In this document: one piece after another, positions 20,451 to 30,842 of the stretch
How positions within the stretch are numbered: the first letter of the stretch is position 1
How the letters are laid out: every line of letters begins with the position of its first letter
DNA from: Bacteroidales bacterium
GTDB lineage: Bacteria; Bacteroidota; Bacteroidia; Bacteroidales; JAFGUD01
Length of the DNA: 64,000 bases
NCBI GenBank assembly: GCA_016938685.1
Contig: JAFGUD010000235.1
Location: forward strand, 1-64,000
Reading direction: 5' to 3'
The notes under the pieces: generated by a model
The model's input: only the letters and a program-made list of their open reading frames with translations
What the model was told of the DNA's origin: nothing
The model's database searches: none
Program-made: the position numbers and the translations under genes

Positions 20451-20591
20451 TTAGTTGTCTCTTTTCTCAAAATTTTCCTTATCCTTATTTTTTACTCGTC
20501 TGATAACCAGAACTATAATAGCAACAATTACAAAAAGTGCACCTAAGCCATAAAGACTAAATATTGCTGCTACAATACCTAAACCTCCCAT
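20451..20591 (-). CDS. Small single-TM protein (46 aa), below the ORF-track cutoff
   Basis: MGGLGIVAAIFSLYGLGALFVIVAIIVLVIRRVKNKDKENFEKRDN*; begins 1 nt after the stop of the upstream YbjQ-like gene. Confidence 0.65.
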   Translation of the reverse strand: MGGLGIVAAIFSLYGLGALFVIVAIIVLVIRRVKNKDKENFEKRDN

Positions 20592-20592
20592 G

Positions 20593-20907
20593 TTATTGAA
20601 CTTTTACAGCTGTTCCATAAGCTAACATTTCCGAAGCACCTTGCATAATAAGCGAAGTAGCAAAACGCATATTAATAATTGCATCTGCACCCATTTTTTC
20701 GGCATCCTGAATCATTCTTTGAAAAGCTTGTTCGCGTGCATCTGCCTGTAATCTAGTGTATTCTGATATTTCGCCACCAACAATATTTTTTAAACCGGCA
20801 AAAATATCTCTACCAATATTTCTAGCTCTTACTGTACTTCCTCTTGCAACACCTAATATTCCAACGATTTCCTTTCCGGGAATATAATCCGTAGTAGTTA
20901 TTATCAT
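20593..20907 (-). CDS. YbjQ/DUF74 family protein
   Basis: MIITTTDYIPGKEIVGILGVARGSTVRARNIGRDI...MGADAIINMRF. Confidence 0.9.
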   Translation of the reverse strand: MIITTTDYIPGKEIVGILGVARGSTVRARNIGRDIFAGLKNIVGGEISEYTRLQADAREQAFQRMIQDAEKMGADAIINMRFATSLIMQGASEMLAYGTAVKVQ

Positions 20908-21041
20908 AGTTGTAAATTTTAAAAGTTAAAAATCATATCAAAAATACAACAATTTTTACAACCATCAAACGAATATTCTTGTCTATTAAAAAAATTTATA
21001 ATTTTAGCTGAAATTTTTCACAACCTCAAAGCTTAATACCA

Positions 21042-23483
21042 TTGAGAAATATCGGAATTTTAATAGTATTACTCCTTCTTTTTTCACCATTTGTTAATGC
21101 GCAACGCGAAGCAAACATTTGGTATTTTGGAATTCACGCCGGAATTGATTTCAACTCGGGAGTTGCCGTTCCTTTAACAGACGGAAAAATAAATCGCTGG
21201 GAAGGAGTTGCAAGTTTCTGCGATAGTTTGGGCAATCTTTTATTTTACACTGACGGAGATAGTGTTTGGAACGCTATTCATGAACCCATGGAAAACGGCT
21301 ACGATTTATTAGGCGACCCAAGTTCTACTGAATCGGCAATTATAATTCCCTATCCCGATAACGATTCTCTTTATTACATCTTTACAATTGACGAAGAAGG
21401 AGGAGAAGACGGACTTTGTTATTCAATCGTTAACATGAACAACAACAACGGATTAGGTGCAATAACAACAAAAAACATACAATTAGTAACTCCGGTAGTA
21501 GAAAAATTAACAGCCGTCAGACACAAAAACAACTCTGATTTTTGGGTAATTTCTCATGGTTGGGAAACAGACTCGTTTTTTGTTTACATAGTAACTCCAA
21601 CAGGAATTAACCCAACACCACAAATATTTGAAGTAGGCGCTATCCACAAAGATATAGGCCTGCATGGCAACAACGCAGTTGGATATTTACGTGTATCACC
21701 TGATGGTTCAAGATTAGCATCAGCATTACAAGTTTCTCAGCTTTTTGAAGTTTTTGATTTCGATAACGAAACCGGAGAAATATCAAACCCAATTTCAATT
21801 CCTCAACCTATTGGTAGTCCTTATGGAGTAGAATTTTCTCCTGATGCCTCAAAATTATACATGACAAGCGGTTACGATTTATATCAGGCAGATATTACTC
21901 TTGCAACCGAAGAAGATATTAATAACTCGGTTACTCTAATCGGTAGCTCTGAAACAAGTAATTTTTTCGGTGCAGTTCAATTAGCTACCGACGGTAAAAT
22001 TTATCTTGCACACGAATTTAATGATTACTTAGGAGTAATTAACGACCCAACAGAAGCAGGAGATTCTTGTCATTTTGAACTATACGGATTTTATCTTGCC
22101 GGAAAACAAAGCAGAATGGGATTACCTGATTTTATTCAAACCTACTTTTTACCGCCTGATTTTAAATATATTAACTTCTGTTTTGGCGACAGCACATTGT
22201 TTTTTATTGCCGATACTTTTGGAATAGATTCTGTTTCGTGGAATTTTGGCGATACACTTTCGATAGAAAACACAAGCAAAGATTTTTCTCCAAAACATGT
22301 CTATTTATCAGCCGGAAAATATTTTGTTATCCTTACTTTGTGGAAAAACGGCGTAGATTATTACAAAAAACAAATCATACAAATAAACCCTTTACCAAAC
22401 ATTTTTTTAGGAAATGACACTCTTATTTGTAGCGGTGATTCGATAATGCTTGTTGCAGAATGCACCGAAAGCACATTTTTATGGAATACTTTATCAACCG
22501 ATTCAACAATTTGGATAAATAGTTCAGGAGAATATTCAGTTTTAGTAACCAAAAATTATACATATTGCCAAAATTCAGACACAATTTTTCTTGATATTTC
22601 TCCACTTCCAAGTTTCAACATCGGACAAGACACAGGTTTTTGCAAAAATGATTCTATTTTACTACACGTTGAATATGAAAACGCACAATTCCTATGGAAT
22701 ACCGGAGAAACAAACGATTCTATTTATGTCGAAATTCAAAATACTTATATTTTAGAAATTACTGATACACTTGGATGCAAAAACAAAGACACTATTTTTA
22801 TAGAAGAATATCAACTTCCAAGTTTTAATTTGGGCAACGATACTGTTATCTGCCCCGAAACACAAATCAACATAACAACCAATATTTCAGGCATTTATCT
22901 TTGGTCTGATTCAACAACTGCAAATTACATCACAATAAATCAAGGAGGAGAATTTTGGTTAAAAATTACAAATGAAAATTCATGTACTTTTAGCGACACA
23001 ATAATAATAACAGATAAAAATTTTCCTATTGTAAATTTAGGAAACGACACACTAATTTGCGAAGACGATTATTTAATACTAAAAGCAAGTCCGGTTGACT
23101 GTTATTATTTATGGTCTGACGGAACAAACGGAAATGAATTTGAAGTTTCAGAACCGGGCAATTATATTCTTTATTCAACAAATATTTGCGGAACCGATGT
23201 CGATTCAATTTTTGTCGATTTTGAATATTGTGGCGAAATTTATATCCCAAATATTTTCACACCAAACAATGATGGGATAAATGAAACTTTCTACATAAAA
23301 GGCATTTTGCACGAAACCTGGCAAATTTTTATTTACAATCGTTGGGGCGAAATAGTTTATGAATCAGAAGATTACAAAGGAGACTGGGACGGCGGAAAAT
23401 GTTCAGAAGGAACTTATTATTACATTCTACAAAAACCCGATACTGAAACTATTTTTTCAGGACATGTAAGAATTTACAGATAA
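21042..23483 (+). CDS. Secreted beta-propeller/PKD protein with T9SS type B (gliding motility-associated) C-terminal domain; TTG start
   Basis: Signal peptide; VSWNFGDTLS PKD motif; repeated LGNDTLIC modules; C-terminal IYIPNIFTPNNDGINETFYIKG...IYNRWGEIVYES...WDG. Confidence 0.88.
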   Translation: MRNIGILIVLLLLFSPFVNAQREANIWYFGIHAGIDFNSGVAVPLTDGKINRWEGVASFCDSLGNLLFYTDGDSVWNAIHEPMENGYDLLGDPSSTESAIIIPYPDNDSLYYIFTIDEEGGEDGLCYSIVNMNNNNGLGAITTKNIQLVTPVVEKLTAVRHKNNSDFWVISHGWETDSFFVYIVTPTGINPTPQIFEVGAIHKDIGLHGNNAVGYLRVSPDGSRLASALQVSQLFEVFDFDNETGEISNPISIPQPIGSPYGVEFSPDASKLYMTSGYDLYQADITLATEEDINNSVTLIGSSETSNFFGAVQLATDGKIYLAHEFNDYLGVINDPTEAGDSCHFELYGFYLAGKQSRMGLPDFIQTYFLPPDFKYINFCFGDSTLFFIADTFGIDSVSWNFGDTLSIENTSKDFSPKHVYLSAGKYFVILTLWKNGVDYYKKQIIQINPLPNIFLGNDTLICSGDSIMLVAECTESTFLWNTLSTDSTIWINSSGEYSVLVTKNYTYCQNSDTIFLDISPLPSFNIGQDTGFCKNDSILLHVEYENAQFLWNTGETNDSIYVEIQNTYILEITDTLGCKNKDTIFIEEYQLPSFNLGNDTVICPETQINITTNISGIYLWSDSTTANYITINQGGEFWLKITNENSCTFSDTIIITDKNFPIVNLGNDTLICEDDYLILKASPVDCYYLWSDGTNGNEFEVSEPGNYILYSTNICGTDVDSIFVDFEYCGEIYIPNIFTPNNDGINETFYIKGILHETWQIFIYNRWGEIVYESEDYKGDWDGGKCSEGTYYYILQKPDTETIFSGHVRIYR

Positions 23484-23556
23484 AATTTTCATCAAAAAAA
23501 GAAAACTTTTAGTGTTTTCAATCGTTACATTTTATAAACTCTAAATTATAATCATT

Positions 23557-24615
23557 ATGAAACATGTCTTTTTTATATTTTTAGTTGTATTTTTAGGAAT
23601 GAATTTATTTTCACAGGAAAACATTGTAGACGATGGTTTTTCGAGTGATTTTCACAAAACCAACACCGGAAAAATTCTCTTTTCTCCTACTGAAGTCCTA
23701 TTTCAGCAAGAAAACCTAAACTCTTACACAAATGAGTTTAACTGGGGAGATCCTATTTATGGAAGGCTATTCTGGAGCGAAGGTTTGAATAAAATTTATC
23801 AAAAAAACGGTTGGTCAACCGAAGAAGATTATATTTATCAAATTGTTTTCACCCTAAACGGAAAACTTTTAGATTCATACATTTGGAACACCAAAGGCGA
23901 AAGAACGACAAAACCTATTTGTCTTTATCCCGATGAAAATGATTATTACGAATGGGATTACAAAAACGTTTTAAATTACTATTTGTCAAAATTTTCAACC
24001 GGCAAAAACACAGTAAAAATTGAATTTTTTGCTTATGATTTTATGAACCAAAAAAGAGGAGAATTACTATGCGAAGGCAGTTTCAATTTAAACGTTAAAC
24101 AGGAACAGATAAACCTTGCCAAACAATTTATTTTCACAAATATTGAAACAAGATGGTCTTCGGGAAATGCCTGGAATGAATGGAATATTTATTTGAACAA
24201 CAAAAGTGGTTCTTTAAAAACTCAATGGTCTGACGATAAAAGTAAATGGAACTTCTCTCTAACCGGAATAAACGGAACAATTAACACAAAATGGACAGAT
24301 GACTTTAGCTCATGGACATTAGTCTCTGATAATGAAACAGTTGAAATAAAACAAAAATGGTCAAATGACTGGAAACAATGGGAAATTTCTGACGGTTCTT
24401 CAACCCTCAACGTAAAAACAAAATGGTCATCAGACGATTCATGGGACGAATGGGAAGTAAGCGGAAATAAAGGGACAATTTCGGTTAAAACAAAATGGTC
24501 GAGCGGAGATGATAAATGGCAAAAATGGCAAATTACCGACAACATGCCAACCGAAAAAGCAGAACTTAAAATGGCTGCAATTTTTATTTGTATTTTTAAC
24601 GGAATACCACATTAG
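23557..24615 (+). CDS. Secreted protein with six Trp-rich approximately 22-residue tandem repeats
   Basis: Repeats TRWSSGNAWNEW.., TQWSDDKSKW.., TKWTDDFSSW.., QKWSNDWKQW.., TKWSSDDSWDEW.., TKWSSGDDKWQKW. Confidence 0.75.
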   Translation: MKHVFFIFLVVFLGMNLFSQENIVDDGFSSDFHKTNTGKILFSPTEVLFQQENLNSYTNEFNWGDPIYGRLFWSEGLNKIYQKNGWSTEEDYIYQIVFTLNGKLLDSYIWNTKGERTTKPICLYPDENDYYEWDYKNVLNYYLSKFSTGKNTVKIEFFAYDFMNQKRGELLCEGSFNLNVKQEQINLAKQFIFTNIETRWSSGNAWNEWNIYLNNKSGSLKTQWSDDKSKWNFSLTGINGTINTKWTDDFSSWTLVSDNETVEIKQKWSNDWKQWEISDGSSTLNVKTKWSSDDSWDEWEVSGNKGTISVKTKWSSGDDKWQKWQITDNMPTEKAELKMAAIFICIFNGIPH

Positions 24616-24659
24616 TGGAAAGTATTTAGGAGTTGGAAACTTTAATAAAATAAAAATAA

Positions 24660-24692
24660 CCTTGCAAAAAATTGCAAGGCTATTTTTATTTT
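24660..24692 (+). terminator. Rho-independent terminator
   Basis: CCTTGCAAaaaaTTGCAAGG then T-rich. Confidence 0.7.
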
Positions 24693-24733
24693 AAACTAAA
24701 TTTTACTCTTAACTGGATGCTACCATTTTCAAA

Positions 24734-25894
24734 TTAAATCATCATCAAAGTTTTATCTCCGTATATATATTTAGCTCCTGAACCTTTAAAAGAATATAAT
24801 CTCATAAAAACAGAAAGAGCAAATCTGTTTATAGCAAAATAAGAAGTAGTATTTAAAGCTCTTTTATATTCAAATTTCACTAAAAAAACGGTACTTCGGT
24901 AATAAATAGAAGGATTTACACCATATAAAATCTGAGTTTTAGTCTGCGAAGCACTATTTTCTCCATAATAACTAGCACCAAAACCACCAACAGAAAAACC
25001 TAAAAATGCTTTATTCAAACTATAAATATTAAAATTTTTATTAAGTTGTAAAAATATATTATTTGTTGCAGAATAAGTTGTTGTACTACTATTAAAAGGC
25101 AAATCAACTTTATTATATTCACTTGAATAACCTCCAATTATATCAAAATTATAAACATTTTCGTGAATACCGGCTTGATAACAAGCTAAAAAATCATATC
25201 CTGAAATTTCCCCGCCGGCACCACCAAATAAATATTCAAAACCTGGTGCGCCATATTTTTTTTTCATGCCATAATCCTTCAATATTTTTTTCTCATCACT
25301 TTTATGCAAATAATCTGCTGTGTTCAAAGGAGAATGAACCTGACTGGAATAACCACTCTTTTTGGGATTATATTTCAAAATTGTTTTAACTACATCTGAA
25401 TGACCATTTTGAACTGCAATACTTAGAGCTGTATGTCCATCTGTATCCTCTGCGTCAACTTTTGCTCCATTTTTCAATAAATAATCAACAGATTTCACAT
25501 ACCCTTCCTGTGCTGCATACATTAGTGGAGTATAATCATTATCATCTTTGCAATTAACATAAGCCCCTGCATCAATCAACATTTGAATTGAAGTAGGATT
25601 ATCGTTATTAACCGCAGCAAACATAGGATGAACATTATTATATTTTCCTTTTACATTAGCCCCTTTGTCTATTAAAGCCTTCATTATACCTTGATAACCA
25701 TAAGCACAAGCATATATCAGCGGAGTGTAGCCATTATCATCAACAGTATTAGGATTTGCTCCTTTGTTTAATAGTGAAATTACCGTAGCTTCATCGCCAT
25801 CATAAGCTGCCTGAACTAATAATTTGTCGTTTGATTGAGAAAAAACAGAAAAAGAAACCAAAATCAAAAGTGATAAAATTTGAAGAACTTTCAT
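24734..25894 (-). CDS. Secreted ankyrin-repeat protein with C-terminal beta-barrel-like domain
   Basis: Signal peptide; 5 ANK repeats (DDNGYTPLIYACAYGYQGIMKALIDKGANV...); last about 190 aa alternate as amphipathic strands. Confidence 0.8.
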   Translation of the reverse strand: MKVLQILSLLILVSFSVFSQSNDKLLVQAAYDGDEATVISLLNKGANPNTVDDNGYTPLIYACAYGYQGIMKALIDKGANVKGKYNNVHPMFAAVNNDNPTSIQMLIDAGAYVNCKDDNDYTPLMYAAQEGYVKSVDYLLKNGAKVDAEDTDGHTALSIAVQNGHSDVVKTILKYNPKKSGYSSQVHSPLNTADYLHKSDEKKILKDYGMKKKYGAPGFEYLFGGAGGEISGYDFLACYQAGIHENVYNFDIIGGYSSEYNKVDLPFNSSTTTYSATNNIFLQLNKNFNIYSLNKAFLGFSVGGFGASYYGENSASQTKTQILYGVNPSIYYRSTVFLVKFEYKRALNTTSYFAINRFALSVFMRLYSFKGSGAKYIYGDKTLMMI

Positions 25895-25904
25895 AACATG
25901 TATT

Positions 25905-27962
25905 TTATTGATTATTAGAAAGATATTTATGAACCTCTAATTGGGCATTAACTTTTTTACTAGAATTTGTATATAACTGATTCGATAATAGATTATCAAG
26001 TACTCTGGCAGAAGTATTATCTTTTAGATGAATTTCAAAAATATCAATTAATTGTTTTTTAATTTTCGGATCAAGAATTTCTGCACCAACCTCTACCCTT
26101 CTATCAATATTTCTAACCATCAAATCAGCTGAAGTAATATAAATTTTGGGGTTACCATCATTTGCAAAAATCATAAAACGACTATGCTCCAAATAACGAT
26201 CTACAATTCCTCTTGCTACAATATTTTCACTCACTCCCTTAAGGTCTGTAACCAAAGAAAACATTCCTCTAACCAACAAAATAACTTCTACACCAACTTG
26301 TGAAGCTTCATATAATTTATCAATTATTTCTCTATCGTCAATATTGTTGATTTTTATATGAATATATGCTTTTTTGCCATGTTTAGCATTTTTTATCTCA
26401 TTAGTAATCAGCTTTTTAATAACTTTTCTTGTATTAAAAGGAGAAACAAGCAAAGTTGAATATTCGTAATGTTTGTAATTATTTTTCAGAAAAGAAAAAA
26501 CTCTTCCGACATCGTGTGTAATATTTTCATTTGCCGTAAGTAGAGTAAAATCAGTGTATAACTTAGCAGTAGATTCGTTGTAATTACCTGTTCCAATTGC
26601 GGAATAATAAACAATTTTTCCTTTTTCGTTTCTTTTAATTAAAGTCAATTTTGAATGCACTTTTAATCCGTGAACACCATGAATGACCTTAACTCCCCCA
26701 TCTGTAAGAATTTCACTCCACTGCAAATTTGCTTGTTCGTCAAAACGAGCCTGAATTTCTAAAACAACAGTAACCTCTTTCCCATTTCTGGCAGCATTTA
26801 ATAAAGCAGCAATTACATCAGAGCTTTTACTTAGTCTATAAAGTGTTATTTTTATGCTCTCCACGTATTTGTCAACCGATGCAGCTTTCAAAAAATCAAT
26901 AAAATAGCCAAAAGAATGATATGGAAAATGCAAAAGAATATCTTTCTTTTTAAGGACATCAAAAAAATTATTCTTTTTTTCTAAATCAGAGATACAAATA
27001 ATTGGTAATTTATTATAAACAAACTTCTTACCCAACACATTTGGGAATTTTAAAAAATCTTTTGTATTGTGATATCTACCTCCGGAAAGAACAGCATCAA
27101 CTTTCCCAATTTTGAATAATTTTGTAAGATAGACTAAAATATCTTTACTCATATTTTTATCATAACTAACTCTAACCGGATTTCCTTTTTTTCTTTTTTT
27201 AAGGCTTTTATCGATAGTTTCAAGATAAGTTGAAGAAATATCATCTTCAATATCCAATTCGGCATCTTTTGTTATTTTAAAAGCAAACGAAACAATTTTT
27301 TCATGCTCTATAAAATAATACAAATCAGACAATCCTAATCTTACAACATCGTCTAAATATATCATTTGTGTAATACCACTATCTTTTGGTAAAATTATAA
27401 ATCTATCAAATTTTTCGGTAGGTATTTGCAAAATAGAGTAAACAATTTTCTCTCTATCGTCTTTTGTAGTAATCTTAATAGCAAGATAAATACTATCATC
27501 TACCAAGTCCGGCACATTTTTTCTATCAAAAAGCAAAATTGGCATTAATGAATTTTTCAATTCTTTATTAAAAAAATCCATTAAATATTCACGTTGTTTT
27601 GCTGAAAGTTGTTTTTCGTCTATTAGTTCAACATTATGATTTTTAAGTTCTTTTCTGATAGACAATCTTGTTTCATCGTAATAAACACTTTGTTTTGAAA
27701 CAATTTCGTTTATTAGTTTTAAAGTTTCGGCAGGTTCGTGTCCAATAATTTCTTTTGCATGTTCTCCAAGCTTAACAAGTCGCTTTAAAGTGGCAACACG
27801 AACTCGAAAAAACTCATCTAAATTACTAGAATATATGCCAAGGAATTTAATCCTTTCCATCAATGGCACATCGGTGCTATTTGCTTGTTGAAGCACTCTC
27901 TCATTAAAAGAAAGCCAACTTATTTCTTTTGGACGGAATTTGTCAAGCATTTTTTCCTTCAA
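25905..27962 (-). CDS. ppk1: Polyphosphate kinase 1
   Basis: RPKEISWLSFNERVLQQA, FPYHSFGYFIDFLKAAS, ARFDEQANLQWSEIL, HSKLTLI, GTGNYNESTAKLYTDF. Confidence 0.95.
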   Translation of the reverse strand: MKEKMLDKFRPKEISWLSFNERVLQQANSTDVPLMERIKFLGIYSSNLDEFFRVRVATLKRLVKLGEHAKEIIGHEPAETLKLINEIVSKQSVYYDETRLSIRKELKNHNVELIDEKQLSAKQREYLMDFFNKELKNSLMPILLFDRKNVPDLVDDSIYLAIKITTKDDREKIVYSILQIPTEKFDRFIILPKDSGITQMIYLDDVVRLGLSDLYYFIEHEKIVSFAFKITKDAELDIEDDISSTYLETIDKSLKKRKKGNPVRVSYDKNMSKDILVYLTKLFKIGKVDAVLSGGRYHNTKDFLKFPNVLGKKFVYNKLPIICISDLEKKNNFFDVLKKKDILLHFPYHSFGYFIDFLKAASVDKYVESIKITLYRLSKSSDVIAALLNAARNGKEVTVVLEIQARFDEQANLQWSEILTDGGVKVIHGVHGLKVHSKLTLIKRNEKGKIVYYSAIGTGNYNESTAKLYTDFTLLTANENITHDVGRVFSFLKNNYKHYEYSTLLVSPFNTRKVIKKLITNEIKNAKHGKKAYIHIKINNIDDREIIDKLYEASQVGVEVILLVRGMFSLVTDLKGVSENIVARGIVDRYLEHSRFMIFANDGNPKIYITSADLMVRNIDRRVEVGAEILDPKIKKQLIDIFEIHLKDNTSARVLDNLLSNQLYTNSSKKVNAQLEVHKYLSNNQ

Positions 27963-28010
27963 ATATAATATTATTTTTGAAATGCACCTAACAAAAACCT
28001 GAATTTTAGC

Positions 28011-29825
28011 TTAGTTTTTGATAACTTTGGAAGAAAATACTTTTTCATCAAAAGAAACGCGAATTAAATAAACCCCTGCAGGAAAATTTGCAACATCTAT
28101 TGAAGTATAATTACCGGAAAAATCTTCTTGAAAAACAACTTTTCCCGAAAAATCATAAACAATCAGATTTGCATTTTGACTTGGCAACACAGGTAATTGA
28201 ATATTTAAAATATCACTTGCAGGATTTGGAAAAATATTTATTTCAAGTTCATTTTCAGTAATTTTGGCAAGATCTGTATTCCCAAAAATTGGTCGAATCA
28301 TAAGGACTCCGTCAATAGTAGATTTTTGCCAATCACCGTAAATATTATAATATTTATAGTTATTTTCAGTAGAATTTAGGTCCAAACCAACGTTCATTAT
28401 TTCTTCATAAGTTTTCATCCAACCAATGTAAAATGTATCGGTTACCTCAACCGGCTCATCAAACGTAAACACCTGAAAATCATCTAAATTGTTATGATCA
28501 ATATCAAACCCTTCTTGTTCATAAAGTTTTTCTCCCGGACGGCTTGTGCTTTCATCATTATTCCAAACTTCCGCATAAAAATAATACGGTTGTACTTCTT
28601 TAAAAGCTTTATTAAGATAAATTTGTATTCCTGTTAAATAATCAGGAGAATAAGTATTAAATTTTTGAGCAACATGAGCGTAAAAAGTTCCTGTTCCTAA
28701 CAGACCATAGCCATTTTCAGCAGTACCATCGTCATAAGCATATACAACACTCATTTCTTTGTGCTGTTCTACAACATTATTACAAACAGAATCATAAGTA
28801 TTAGTAATTAAATGTGTTCTTAATGTAAAATTCATTTCATCATACGAACTAACCGGATATTGATAATTAACATCATTTTCAACTAATTCAAAAGCATTAA
28901 AACTTGGGAAAGTATATGAACCTAAAAATAAAGTATCATTTTCTAGTAAATCCAATTTTTGTTCAAAAATAATATACAAACTATCAATATCACGAGTTGT
29001 AATATCATTATTCCTAAAATTCACCAAATAATTTTGATTTAGAACTCCTTTTGCAACATTATCCAAGTAATGAGCATAAGGAATACTTTGGTAATCATCT
29101 ATTTTAAACTGAATTGGATACTGAAAAGCCACGTCATGATAAACAGTATCTGAAGCAGAGCGATTTTTATCTAAATAAATATAGTCAACAAACCATTGAT
29201 CGCAATTGCCCACTAAACTTGGATACGCATTTGTAGGCATTGATATTCTATTGTAAAACCTAAATTGAAAACCTTTTTGCAAAAAACTTGTATCGGAAAT
29301 ATTAAGAATAACTTGTTTAAAATCCTGATCAGATTGAGCATTTGAAGCTGACCAAACTGTTGTCCATTTATTTTGATTTGGAGCAAAAAACTGAAGAACC
29401 AAAGAGTCATTTGCTTCAGGTAAGTCTAAAAAACCTTGTGGTTGATAAAAAAAACTAAAATATATTGAATTATTATCAGGATATAGTAAATTTATTGGTT
29501 TAGAAGTTAATTTATCAGCAACTAACGAAGCGTTATAACCTCCTGCAAAAAAATCGCCATCACTATCTACTGCATCAAACATTGCAGCACCAATAGAAGG
29601 AGGCAAAACTGCAGAATTAACTGATATTGTAACATCATTATCAATAAAATTTTCAGCAAATTTTGATTTTACAGAAAAATCATCAAAAAACGGCAGTTCT
29701 AAAGTGTCTGCCGATTTATTTTTTTCTATTTTATCTGATTTTGTATATGATCCTATTACTGTGTATTCTTGAGCTGTAAGGCTAATACCCAACAATACAA
29801 ATATTACTAAAACATTAAACTTCAT
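28011..29825 (-). CDS. Secreted protein with T9SS type A C-terminal sorting domain
   Basis: Signal peptide; C-terminus NIFPNPASDILNIQLP...VVFQEDFSGNYTSIDVANFPAGVYLIRVSFDEKVFSSKVIKN. Confidence 0.9.
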   Translation of the reverse strand: MKFNVLVIFVLLGISLTAQEYTVIGSYTKSDKIEKNKSADTLELPFFDDFSVKSKFAENFIDNDVTISVNSAVLPPSIGAAMFDAVDSDGDFFAGGYNASLVADKLTSKPINLLYPDNNSIYFSFFYQPQGFLDLPEANDSLVLQFFAPNQNKWTTVWSASNAQSDQDFKQVILNISDTSFLQKGFQFRFYNRISMPTNAYPSLVGNCDQWFVDYIYLDKNRSASDTVYHDVAFQYPIQFKIDDYQSIPYAHYLDNVAKGVLNQNYLVNFRNNDITTRDIDSLYIIFEQKLDLLENDTLFLGSYTFPSFNAFELVENDVNYQYPVSSYDEMNFTLRTHLITNTYDSVCNNVVEQHKEMSVVYAYDDGTAENGYGLLGTGTFYAHVAQKFNTYSPDYLTGIQIYLNKAFKEVQPYYFYAEVWNNDESTSRPGEKLYEQEGFDIDHNNLDDFQVFTFDEPVEVTDTFYIGWMKTYEEIMNVGLDLNSTENNYKYYNIYGDWQKSTIDGVLMIRPIFGNTDLAKITENELEINIFPNPASDILNIQLPVLPSQNANLIVYDFSGKVVFQEDFSGNYTSIDVANFPAGVYLIRVSFDEKVFSSKVIKN

Positions 29826-29901
29826 GTTTCTTAATTTAATTTCATTCTATTTTGAACGTAACACTAAGCTAAAACGTATCACATTTGAGGAATTTTAACA
29901 A

Positions 29902-30681
29902 CTAATATTTTTCAGGGTCAATTGTAAGCCAAATATCAATCTCTTCTCCATACGCTACCATTCTATCCACACCCAAAGATTGTTTCCAAATTACAGCTTC
30001 TGCTTTATCTTGTTCAGAAACAACCGATTCATCATAATTTACTTGTCCAATATTTAAAGAATATTCAGCCGCTTTAAAAGATGCCTGATCTGCAGTTAGG
30101 CCTATAAGTTTAGGCACAACAGCCTCAGAACCTTGTTTTTTTCCTACAATTAAGTCTATTTTTGTACCTGCCGGCAGAGAAGTTCCGGGAGCTATTATTT
30201 CATCATTTAATAATTGTTCAATTACTAAATCATTGAACTGACTAGGCTGATAATCAATTTTTCCGATTTTTAAATAATTTGATTCAATCTCAGAACGGGC
30301 TTGAATTAGTGAAACAGAACGTAAATTAGGCATAGACACCATTTTTTGTCCATTAGCTTTTATCGTCAAGAAAATATTTCTACCTTCTTTAATCATAAAA
30401 TTTGACTTTGGAGTTTGATCGATAACAGTCCCCGGCTCTCCATAAGCTTCGTAAACAGAATCAATAACTTCAATCTTAATTTTCTTATCCTGAGCAAGTT
30501 TCTGAGCTTCGGCAACAGTTAAACCTTTAAAACTTGGAGTGAAAATTTTCTGACCATGATTTGTGTATGATTTTAAATAAAAAGAAACAGCGACAACAAC
30601 GACCAAAGCAACTATTGCAGCGAACACAATATGTCTTAAAACTTTACTTTTAACAATTTTTTTTAAAAAATTAGTAGCCAT
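29902..30681 (-). CDS. Membrane-anchored PASTA-domain protein
   Basis: One N-terminal TM; three PASTA-like units (FKGLTVAEAQKLAQDKKIKIEVIDS; LRSVSLIQARSEIESNYLKIGKI; LIGLTADQASFKAAEYSLNIGQV); no kinase domain. Confidence 0.88.
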   Translation of the reverse strand: MATNFLKKIVKSKVLRHIVFAAIVALVVVVAVSFYLKSYTNHGQKIFTPSFKGLTVAEAQKLAQDKKIKIEVIDSVYEAYGEPGTVIDQTPKSNFMIKEGRNIFLTIKANGQKMVSMPNLRSVSLIQARSEIESNYLKIGKIDYQPSQFNDLVIEQLLNDEIIAPGTSLPAGTKIDLIVGKKQGSEAVVPKLIGLTADQASFKAAEYSLNIGQVNYDESVVSEQDKAEAVIWKQSLGVDRMVAYGEEIDIWLTIDPEKY

Positions 30682-30842
30682 TTTAAAAATATTTTATTTG
30701 AAAAATTTTTTGTAAAAATAAAAGAATATTTGACAAAATTCAAACCCCATTAAAGATTTAACTGAAGTTAAAATTATTGTTTTTTTTCTAGACCAAAATG
30801 AAAAGCTCTTATAATATTTACCCTAACTTAAATATTCATATT

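Noticed and set aside
24222-24545. 107-aa minus-strand ORF in the Trp-rich repeat region
   Set aside because: Open antisense frame created by the repeated sense codons; His/Ser-rich low-complexity translation
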